Shown here piece after piece: positions 31,001-34,007 of a DNA stretch of 34,007 nucleotides. Position numbers and translations under genes: made by a program. Each line of letters begins with the position of its first letter. Position 1 is the stretch's first letter. Origin of the DNA: Campylobacterales bacterium (lineage in GTDB: Bacteria; Campylobacterota; Campylobacteria; Campylobacterales; QNZT01); the NCBI GenBank assembly GCA_027055005.1, contig JALUNR010000101.1, positions 1 to 34,007 of the forward strand, in the 5' to 3' direction. The notes beneath the pieces were generated by a model that saw only the letters and a list, made by a program, of their open reading frames with translations, was not told the DNA's origin and ran no database searches.

Positions 31001-34000
31001 TGCTCCATCTAGGGTATTGTCTCCACTATCACCCTCTATAGTATCGTTTTGATTTGAACCTAAAACATTTTCAAACTCTTTTATAAGTTCATTTCCATCA
31101 CCTGTATTTTGAGCTGTTGTTTGATTTCTTAAAGATATATTTATAATATTTTGTGAATTTGCAAAACTTACAGTATCTACTCCATCTCCACCTATTAAAG
31201 TATCATCCCCACTTCCTCCATCAACAGTATCATTTCCAACATTTCCATCTAAGATATTTACTCCACTATCACCGGTTATAGTATCATCACCACTTCCACC
31301 TGTAAAATTTTCTATATTTTTTAAAGTATCACTATCTCCATTTTCTATAGTTACTGTTGCATCATTTGAACCTTTTAACTCTACATTTATCTTTTGATTT
31401 ATAGCACTATAATCAGCTGTATCATTGTCTGCCCCTCCATCAAATATATCACTTCCATCACTTGCTGATGAAGCTTTTAGTGTATCATCTCCAGCTTCTC
31501 CCAAAAGAGTATCGACTCCACCTTTTCCTTCAAGAGTGTCATTACTATTACCACCATATAAAGTATTTACCTCATCATTTCCTTTTAAAACATCATCTGA
31601 GTCAGAACCTATGATATTTTCTATATTCACTATGGTATCTCTATTTTCAGAAGAACCTATGTATTGTTCATTTTGATTTGAAAGATCTACAGTTACACTC
31701 GAAGTTGCTCCACTATAATCAACTACATCACTTGTTCCATCTCCTCCATCAAGGTAGTCATTTCCACTTCCACCTCTTAGGGTGTCATTTCCAACATCTC
31801 CATATAAAAAATCTTCTCCATCTTTTCCACTTAAAGTATCACTACCATCACTTCCATGAAGAGTGTTATTAGCTAAATCTCCTGTTATAGTATCACTTAC
31901 AGATGAGCCTATAATATTTTCTATATTTTTTATACTATCCTCAACTACCCCATCTATTGAAACATCTACTTGAGCTGATGTATTTAAAGTTAAAGATATT
32001 GATTTTGTTGTGGCACTATAATCAACAGTATCATTATGCTCTCCACCATCTATAAAATCTTTTCCATCTCCATCACTTGCTATAAAAAGATCATCATTGC
32101 TTCCACCATATAAAGAATCATCTCCACCATTTCCAACTATTGTATCTTTACCATCCAAGCCTTTTATGATATTAGTTGAGTCATCTCCTTTTAAAGTATC
32201 ATCATAGTTTGAACCTGTTAGATTTTCAAAGTTTATGATAGTATCAGTTCCATCTCCATTATCATAAGATGAAGTATTTGATAAATCAACATTTACTTTT
32301 GTATCAGAGTGTTCAAAAGATACAGTATCTGTTCCATCTCCTCCATCAAGATAGTTATTACTACTATTTCCCTCTATGGTATCATCATAAGAGCTACCAA
32401 GTATATTTTCTATACTTACAAGTTTATCTGTACCAGCTCCTGTTGTTTGGTATCCACTCTCTCTTAGGTTTACTTCTATTTTTGAGGTTGCATTTACATA
32501 AGTTACAGTATCACTTCCACTTCCTCCATCTAAAATATTATTTCCACTACCACCATCAAGATAATCATCTCCAGCTTTTCCATATAGAGTATCATCTCCA
32601 GCTTTTCCATATAGAGTATCATCTCCTATATTTCCAGTTATAATATTTGTATTTTCATCTCCTGTTAAGGTATTTGATGCAGTTGAACCTATGATATTTT
32701 CTATGCTTTGAAGAGTATCATTATCACCATTTTCTACAACAGCAGTTCCATCATCATTACCATTTAGGGTAACTGTTACTTTTTGACTAAGCAAACTATA
32801 ATCAACTGTATCACTTCCACTACCACCAACAAAAGTATCAACTCCATCATCTTTTGAAGTAGCCATAAAAACATCATTTTCATCTTCACCATAAAGAGTA
32901 TCATTACCATTTCCACCTATTAGGGTATCATTGTCATGACCACCCCAAATAGTATTTGCTATATCACTACCTGTCAAGGTATCTTGCTGATTTGATCCTT
33001 TTATATCTTCTATATTTAAGATTATGTCATCGCCTTCTTGAAGAGATATTGTTTGTCTTGTAGTTTTAGATAGATCTACTTTTACTCCATCAGTTGCTGA
33101 TGAAAAATCAAGCAAATCATGCCCCCCATCTCCTCCATCTACATAATCATTTCCAGCATTTGCACTTAATGTATCATTATCATCTCCACCAAGTAGTGTA
33201 TCAGCTCCTATGCCACCAGATAAAGTATCAACTCCAGTTCCACCATCAAGATAATCATCTCCTATTTTTCCATCTAATATATCATTTCCATCATTTGCAA
33301 TAATAGTATTTGAGTATGAATCCCCTGTTATAGTATCTGCACCACTTCCTGTTGTGATATTTTCTATATTTTTTATATAATCATTATCTCCACTATCAAT
33401 AGTTACTTCTTTTTGATTATCACCATCAATTGTTACTGAAATATTTTTTGAACTAGAAGAATAATCAACTTTATCTCCTATACCATCACCTCCATCAAAA
33501 GTATCACTTCCATCACTATCATTTGCTATAAAAGTATCATCTGCACCATCACCATATAAAAGATCACTTCCTCCACTTGAATAAATAGTATCTTTACCAC
33601 TATTCCCATGAATTTCATTGTTACTATTAGTTCCTTTTATAGTATCACTATATGAACTTCCTAGCACATTTTCAAAACCTACGATCTTATCTTGTCCTAG
33701 TTTTGTATCTTGTACATCTTCATTTGTTAAATCTATATTTATACCATTTAGAGCAGATTCAAAGGTTACAGTATCTGTTCCCTCTCCACCAATAAGAGTA
33801 TTATCAGATGTATTTCCTTCAATAGTATCATCATGAGAACTACCAAGTATATTTTCTATATCTTTCAAGGTATCAATTCCAGTTGATGTTCCTGTATCTT
33901 GTTCACCTTTCTTGCTAAGTGAAACAGTTACATCACTTGTAGCACTTTCATAAGAGACAGTATCATTTCCAACTCCACCATCAAGATAGTCATCTCCACT

Positions 34001-34007
34001 TCCACCA
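16073..34007 (-). CDS. Giant RTX calcium-binding repeat protein, type I-secreted (N-terminus outside window)
   Basis: One uninterrupted frame covers 5977 codons and is still open at the right edge. An in-frame TTG at 33868 is internal to a repeat module, so it is not the start. Roughly 0.6 MDa is present (estimated at 100 Da per residue). The order is: (1) an RTX region with about 50 NIENIxGS-type modules and many GGxGxDxLx nonapeptides; (2) an array of about ten 66-residue beta-rich repeats; (3) a short second RTX block (AGDDTLNLDSGDDTVNLGAG, about 16905-16980); (4) a C-terminal secretion tail ending in DVTLHVAGL. RTX repeats bind calcium and fold after export. The protein is very rich in D, G, N, S and T; I see only one Cys and two Pro in the part present. 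It is probably a surface adhesin or extracellular matrix or S-layer-like protein exported by the ABC/HlyD genes downstream. No enzyme domain is visible in the part present. Confidence 0.93.
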   Translation of the reverse strand, partial: GGSGDDYLDGGVGNDTVSYESATSDVTVSLSKKGEQDTGTSTGIDTLKDIENILGSSHDDTIEGNTSDNTLIGGEGTDTVTFESALNGINIDLTNEDVQDTKLGQDKIVGFENVLGSSYSDTIKGTNSNNEIHGNSGKDTIYSSGGSDLLYGDGADDTFIANDSDGSDTFDGGDGIGDKVDYSSSSKNISVTIDGDNQKEVTIDSGDNDYIKNIENITTGSGADTITGDSYSNTIIANDGNDILDGKIGDDYLDGGTGVDTLSGGIGADTLLGGDDNDTLSANAGNDYVDGGDGGHDLLDFSSATDGVKVDLSKTTRQTISLQEGDDIILNIEDIKGSNQQDTLTGSDIANTIWGGHDNDTLIGGNGNDTLYGEDENDVFMATSKDDGVDTFVGGSGSDTVDYSLLSQKVTVTLNGNDDGTAVVENGDNDTLQSIENIIGSTASNTLTGDENTNIITGNIGDDTLYGKAGDDTLYGKAGDDYLDGGSGNNILDGGSGSDTVTYVNATSKIEVNLRESGYQTTGAGTDKLVSIENILGSSYDDTIEGNSSNNYLDGGDGTDTVSFEHSDTKVNVDLSNTSSYDNGDGTDTIINFENLTGSNYDDTLKGDDSTNIIKGLDGKDTIVGNGGDDSLYGGSNDDLFIASDGDGKDFIDGGEHNDTVDYSATTKSISLTLNTSAQVDVSIDGVVEDSIKNIENIIGSSVSDTITGDLANNTLHGSDGSDTLSGKDGEDFLYGDVGNDTLRGGSGNDYLDGGDGTSDVVDYSGATSSVTVDLSNQNEQYIGSSENRDTIVNIENIIGSDSDDVLKGNDEVNTLYGGNSNDTLEGKGGVDTLLGEAGDDTLKASSASDGSDIFDGGADNDTADYSAINQKINVELKGSNDATVTIENGDSDTLKNIENFTGGSGDDTITGDSGVNILDGNVGNDTVDGGSGDDTLIGGDGVDTVSFANSQNIINISLRNQTTAQNTGDGNELIKEFENVLGSNQNDTIEGDSGDNTLDGAGGSDTISYANANAVNVNLSSNLSTGDGNDTLNNFENIIGSSYDDILQGDNNANIIQAGSGDDTLKEVNNDGNDTYDGEGGIDTIDYTSTTSAISLTLNKENYADITVSDGTVDKIKNIENIKGSNQNDSIVGDDANNKLEGFDGDDILKGGSGNDTLLGQKGVDTLSGNAGDDYLDGGVGIDIVDYSTATNKVTVDLSVSGAQNIGGGEGSDTLLNIENILGTNDYNDTLTGNDTANTIFGDGGNDLLEGKGGVDTLFGGDGNDILKASSASDGSDIFDGGADSDTADYSAISEKISVTLDSDNDATVTIENGDSDTLKNIENFKGGSVEDTITGDGSINTIWGNAGNDTLKGGANDDTLYGGSDNDTLNGGTGDDYLDGEAGENTADYSDANSVIVDLRTTTAQNTVGAGTDTLKNISNLIGSTHNDTLIGDDNKNIIDAGNGNDTISGLGGDDTINGGAGIDLVDFSSESAVNLTLADDGAQTSVTIGSTTDKLTNIENIKGSNTDADTITGNNLNNTIWGQVGNDTLDGGNADDSLYGGENDDVFVSHDSDGSDFFDGGADNDTADYSALTSGINVDLDTSTTTTVSISSGNDDNIRNIENITGSTVKDVISGDLNRNTLLGNAGNDTLDGEANNDYLDGGSGDDFLKGGADNDTLKGGADNDTLRGEGGDDSIDGGTGIDSVDFSSSANYVTVDLSKTDAQSISAAEGTDTITNIENIIGSEYNDTLIGSDSSNSIFGNKGDDTLLGRNGSDILDGGEGIDTADYSTLSDTLALTLDGENDATAIIANDTNNDNGNNDTIKNIENVNGGTANDTIRGDASANTLKANAGDDTIEGGDGDDYLDGGSGVNTVSFENATVNIKVNLKQTSSQDTNVGNDTIKNFQNIIGSSFDDTIEGDSSDNTINGSGGSDFVSYEHSNSSVTVDLSSSTATGDGSDTLQNIENILGSSNADILTGSSDANSIIGGVGSDTIDGKAGSDKLFGGDDNDLFNGSEFSGDEIDGGDGSSDKIDYSALNDGVLVDLDGSSLVDVTINNNNHKIKNIEDIIGSTVNDNISGDDNKNIFLGGNGDDTLKGELNEDTLEGGDGSDKLYGGSGNDLLKGDNGADTIYGNENNDEIYGGGDNDFLSGDDGEDILRGEAGDDTLKGGRGDDKLYGGDESSDSGNDTVDYSQALKSMTINLGDGNSEGSATSDDQGSDKLYGIENIIGSNTEDDNITGNSSANFLDGRGGKDTISGAAGVDTLYGGNADDTLYGGDDGDTLHGDANNDTLYGDSGNDIIDGGSGDDVIKATASDDGDDTIDGGSGSDTVDYSILDNTHHIELDLADDDGESTLILDTSSSDKIKNIENIIGTSGDDTLRGNNQDNIIEGKDGVDTIEGESGDDTLYGGAGKDTISFENASTGIEVNLKVTTAQDTKVGNDIISGFEDILGSSSDDTIEGDSSDNTINGGDGSDTVSYAHASSSVVVDLSSNSATGDGNDTLSNIENILASSNDDTISGDANKNIIHSGSGADTIDGGGESDTIFGEAGEDIFKGTSFTDDTIDGGSDNDTIDYSTLDKKVNLTLNTTNSVTVQVDGADDHSIKNIENVIGSNQDDTITGDTLNNTLSGNAGVDTISGGSGDDSISGGDGADSLYGNSGIDILYGDLGSDTLYGGDDGDTLFGGADNDKLYGGAGENILKGEAGDDTLIGGADIDKLYGGSGTDSVDYSLEGSSVTVDLKNGTASGGSIGNDFLYDIENIYGSTKDDSLTGDAGKNTIIANGGDDFIDAGDEADSIDAGSGDDTIIGGAGNDTIDGSDGSDTIDYSTFNSHGIVVDLTKTDAQHINDEYSDDIILNIENIIGSDLADSIVGNSEKNILNGGADNDTFDGGDGNDTLIGGTGDDTFKGGLGDDSIDGGSGSDTIDYTDIDKIIQANFSTGKVQIDGGEQDTISSIEVYKGGSQKDIVTGNISKNIIYGFNGDDTIESGEGEDTIYGGSGNDLLKGEAGADVINGGADNDTATYDGYAFSINVDLSGTNDSATDSQGTKDILVDIENIIGSSNDDVIKGDDGVNILDGGAGNDTFLGMDGADTLKGGDGSDTVDFSQDSTEHIIVDLLNSTVTDDGFGKSDTISSIENVVGTSFKDTITGSDDNNILKGGADNDTIKGNAGSDKIYGEDGDDTLSGGSGDDTLDGGAGNNTLDYTSSENGIKANISTATVTGEGTDTISYIQNIFGSSQIDTIIGDDNVNILKGGGDDDTLRGAGGADTLMGEDGDDFLQGGLSGDKLYGGDDSSDSGSDWADYSHLSGIAIDADLSRSSNQIQKLGDSSKADTTYDIENLRGTSEADKLKGDEDQNIVNIIEGGDGNDTLYSSAGVDSFDGGVGVDTLDFTSASNSINVDLGLKKASDDGYQNGGNKVEDSIENIEVIIGSTKNDELYGDSLDNTLVGANGADTIDGREGSDYLQGGSGSDTINGGTGADTIEGGDDVDTLYGDDGNDTIYGNDGNDFIKSGKGDDTIYGGSGVDILNYVERESAITVNLSDGGTNFGEIQTDNGKDILKDHLEIIKATNYSDKIFGFNGSDDGSGNFDDIFYAGGASDTIYGGIGADTIYGDSGNDTIRGQAGNDTIDGGDGTADVIDFSEISTGNGVNVDLSNNTITTDGYGGSDVISNVEYITGSQVDDTLKGDNNTNSIYGNTGKDTIIATAGGDELNGGDGEDTVTFADITNAVDVRLYNSAATGDDIGTTTLTNIENIIGTNNADQIYGSSTANTLDGSGGDDYISGLSGDDYLKGGAGNDELEGGDGVDKYDGGDGVHDLLSFYWSNNSSVFVDLKNSTITDDYGNNETVITGIEDIKGTKDYADTLKGDDNINTIWGDGGDDTIYGNGGADSLDGSTGSDTIYGDDGNDTLSGGDSNDTLFGGKGVDIYDGGGDEDYISFSDVDTTTGVIVDLGADNSSGNEKVKNDGYGNSETDISNIENILGSNNADTLKGDDNENSIKAGSGDDTITISLGSDFIDGESGTNTLDLSSATTSTRLENSKLTIGGSATNYSNIANFQNINGSDYADSIYTHDQGNEVNTIWGNGGNDAIFGFGGNDTLYGGADNDNLYGYSGDDYLDGGAGNDWVSYYSGSSHAVEVSLASGKATDDGNGNTDTLVSIENIYGSTYNDTITGDGNNNYLYGHDGNDTIYGGDGNDNIEGQNNQDKLYGEAGNDIINGGGDIDTIDGGSGNDTIDGGDGDDTLTGGDGDDSLLGGANDDYFYAGKGIDYYDGSGSGGSENVESDTIDYGTTDNGINVDLSNENSSNDGFGNSETVKNIENVFGSQNDDIIIGSDVVNTIKGGLGNDTITGGKGDDALYGEGGNDTVDYHARTDSGISADLVQNSVVIGDETDIVSGFENVVGTNQSDFIKGDDGVNILTGNDGIDSILGGKGDDTITGDSGNDTIDGGLGDDSLSGGADNDTIEYLSATSGVSIDLGTTTAQNTGGSGTDTISGFENLTGSTYEDILKGESNANTIKGDSGNDTIYGYGGDDSLLGGDGSDSLLGGDNNDYLEGGANNDYFLGGSGDDSMVGGDGSDTVDYSDQSTSLNLTLDGNNEVTVNIDGTDKLKSIENILGTSTDDSLTGDTNSNTLVGNAGNDTLTGGDGNDNLSGGADSDTLIGGAGDDVIDGGSGSDDWVDYSSASSVNISLKEGTATGEGSDSISNIEHVIGSGGDDIIEGNSLSNTLKGEGGTDTVSFINSENAITINMNDQSASGDGNDKIIDFEKAIGSNNNDTFVGGVSGFELDGAGGDDRGDYSSEDALTLTLNSGSDSITDGSNTDILKNIESFTLSSNDDTINISSNSAFSEVSTLDAGGGNDTIHFTSSTDDEILVLNQNTTNVESIVLDGSANTGVDVSAISSSLDITGNSGDNTIKIASDMGVIDASGGNDTLEILADMDLSNTTLTSIEAIKTNKTVTMANAQLNNQTINFSGSGKVTFDAGSSGNNNYANITSTLVGGLIMVVASSLTLDSSDDLGGINGINITGGTLTLDANKITGKTLTIDDSSSLVVNAFNAQDLSNITLKGSGNVTINLSDGDATIDASSIDVSGFSGDVTINDGSGNDTITTTNAVDNINIDGGSDAVVSNGGNDVITIDTLPSSIDGGNDSDKLVINGNLDLSGITISNIESITVNSGYVATFTDAQTNGKTIDGDGSIVVKVSNDNVDLSNINTTGGANKAIFNSDIDMTSGNVSTMDSLEIDSGTLTITEGVLNSTTSSGAGNITVQINSDSNQDYSILSGITGTAKLEFRENSNFTGTFDDIDEIEVFSGKRLTVSDDISNSHDITGGGSTTVVIDSDSSDDFSNIQTTGTNIAKFTANNTFSGSLDKFSSVDVASGELIIADTIVNGKSVSGDGKIKVTINSDSSIDLSSITVGASDESVEFTGDSTFSGDFSNTGNILVDNSVTMQTTASIIDGCHVTNSGTVKITSLESSTDLSNISGGTIQAFSDSDLSFTGDLGSSTLTISSNTFTVSDDILGNRNVDGDGSIVVEIDSNSNVDFSNIALTNTSNETIKFTGDSTFSGDFGDSNISIDNGVNVDVDASIVSGINVTNNGTINVTNLDSVTDMDFSTISGGVINTDWSGTDTYTGNLTNVNTLTISSGTMTVDDSILGTINVDGSGNLTLNANDSSMDLSNVSSSLGTVTINDSSSDVNITGSAGDDTLNLDSGDDTVNLGAGDDTVNVSISNLDTNDDIDGGDNSDTLNITDSGTIDSANLIDVSNIETLKLSSGDDTITFDDKTEFDNFRDEFSTDIIDQGGNDTLKFGSTAISGDLDMSKLSEFENLELSSADDNITLSGDEPSNINGLGGDDSFTLDFSKVGNFTTDGGSGSDTVSITGNTGSNIASDTALGFNSNLNNVETIDFTNLTLNVGSDTSDGGSNAEYTIDGEWVHDLTDSNDSLTINIDSDDASKLEFTDKNGTKYGGDDSDTTAIVNGDYTLHDSTNDIDVTLHVAGL
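16076..16300 (-). other. C-terminal type I secretion signal region of the giant protein
   Basis: The last 75 residues no longer fit either repeat type. They run from about GEWVHDLTDSNDSLTINIDS through KLEFTDKNGTKYGG to YTLHDSTNDIDVTLHVAGL. Uncleaved C-terminal targeting of this kind, acidic and Asp/Thr-rich with a short hydrophobic terminus, is typical of RTX cargo. The boundary is approximate. Confidence 0.6.
16980..19194 (-). repeat. Array of about ten beta-rich repeats of about 66 residues (about 200 bp), not RTX
   Basis: Each copy follows the pattern: (S/A)DdIlng, then VdGdGsIvVeI.SdSs.D(L/F)SnI, a short turn, then ikFTGDSTFSGDF, then .i.VdsGtltV. The clearest copies contain DGDGSIVVKVSNDNVDLSNI, SGDGKIKVTINSDSSIDLSS, DGDGSIVVEIDSNSNVDFSN and twice FTGDSTFSGDF. 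The strict alternation of polar and hydrophobic residues suggests stacked beta strands, perhaps a solenoid. The first two copies and the last are degenerate. I cannot name a family for it. Confidence 0.75.
28996..29052 (-). repeat. Exact 27-bp tandem duplication of one RTX nonapeptide
   Basis: A 57-base stretch repeats perfectly with period 27 (2.1 copies), encoding LKGGADNDT twice. The flanking nonapeptides differ at many bases, so this copy looks recent. Confidence 0.9.
30030..30091 (-). repeat. 62-bp exact direct repeat, copy 1
   Basis: Identical over 62 bases to 31305-31366, at an offset of 1275 bp (425 codons, in frame). It encodes the TVTIENGDSDTLKNIENF part of a module. Similarity continues on both sides, with the ASSASDGSDIFDGGAD segment nearly identical. 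Confidence 0.88.
31305..31366 (-). repeat. 62-bp exact direct repeat, copy 2
   Basis: Identical to 30030-30091. The two copies bracket a block of about 1.3 kb that could be lost or doubled in frame by homologous recombination. Confidence 0.88.
32564..32626 (-). repeat. Exact 27-bp tandem duplication of one RTX nonapeptide
   Basis: A 63-base stretch repeats perfectly with period 27 (2.3 copies), encoding LYGKAGDDT followed by LYGKAGDDY. Synonymous positions are identical between copies, as expected from slippage or unequal crossing-over. Confidence 0.9.

Larger units (their letters stand above)
19555..34006 (-). repeat. RTX repeat region with about 50 NIENIxGS modules
   Basis: By eye I count 50 occurrences of the (N/S/G)(I/F)ExxxGS-type motif, one about every 290 bp (96 residues). 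A typical unit is GGsGsDTvDYS, a short beta segment (vtVDLs), a loop with TGxGxDTLkNIENIiGS, nDDtitGDxxxNtixG, and then two to ten RTX nonapeptides. Nonapeptide number varies between units, which explains the uneven spacing. The DNA repeats at 27 bp within nonapeptide runs. Repeats continue past the right edge of the window. Confidence 0.92.

Noticed and set aside
16290..33836. Many plus-strand ORFs of 60-274 codons opposite the giant gene (for example 17271-18095 and 16680-17183)
   Set aside because: They are antisense shadows. The repeat codons for G, D, N, S and T give few stops on the opposite strand, and the products are low-complexity runs of S/P/F or H/Y/L with no domain, no ribosome-binding sites and no independent context.
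33866..33868. TTG at 33868 as the start of the giant protein
   Set aside because: It lies inside a repeat module (the residue before KDIENILGSS), and the same frame continues with RTX sequence for 46 more codons to the window edge, so the true start is outside.
19555..34006. CRISPR-like or satellite array, suggested by the regular 27-bp and 290-bp periodicity
   Set aside because: The periodicity is in frame with codons and encodes RTX nonapeptides and NIENIxGS modules; there are no constant repeats separated by unique spacers.

Overview
The window looks like chromosomal DNA from a Campylobacterota species, most likely an Arcobacteraceae-type organism. The evidence is very AT-rich DNA, tightly packed genes with ATGA or TTGA stop/start overlaps, frequent TTG starts, and protein sequences typical of that group. 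This placement is inferred from sequence character, not from a database search. All genes but one read on the minus strand, so transcription runs from high to low coordinates. I see no rRNA, tRNA, CRISPR array or insertion sequence.

Right-hand half (16073-34007): one uninterrupted minus-strand reading frame, open at the window edge and at least 5977 codons long. It encodes a giant, acidic RTX (hemolysin-type calcium-binding repeat) protein. Nearly all of it is RTX nonapeptides mixed with about 50 copies of a 'DYS...vDL...NIENIxGS' module. This is followed by about ten copies of a different beta-rich repeat of about 66 residues, a short second RTX block, and a C-terminal type I secretion tail. 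The N-terminus lies outside the window.

Middle (10521-16009): directly downstream come a TPR-glycosyltransferase-like protein, a type I secretion ABC transporter with a degenerate peptidase-like N-domain, an HlyD-type membrane fusion protein and a small rhodanese. The ABC/HlyD pair is the obvious exporter for the giant protein. The outer-membrane TolC-like partner is not in the window. The TPR-glycosyltransferase may modify the cargo before export.

Left of that (2703-10469): fliN and fliO (flagellar switch and export), polA (DNA polymerase I with an apparently intact proofreading domain), then tamA and tamB (outer-membrane and periplasm-spanning envelope assembly/lipid transport pair), all tightly packed or overlapping.

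Left end (1-2623): a small coiled-coil protein whose N-terminal half resembles the prefix domain of BapA-type giant adhesins; a secreted NlpC/P60 peptidase, the only plus-strand gene; and an rpe-trmN6-ykgJ operon. The nlpC and rpe promoters appear to overlap head to head.

The most interesting material is the giant protein (its higher-order alternating repeats, exact DNA duplications and the unassigned 66-residue repeat), its possible glycosylation by the neighbouring TPR protein, and the free-standing prefix-like protein.
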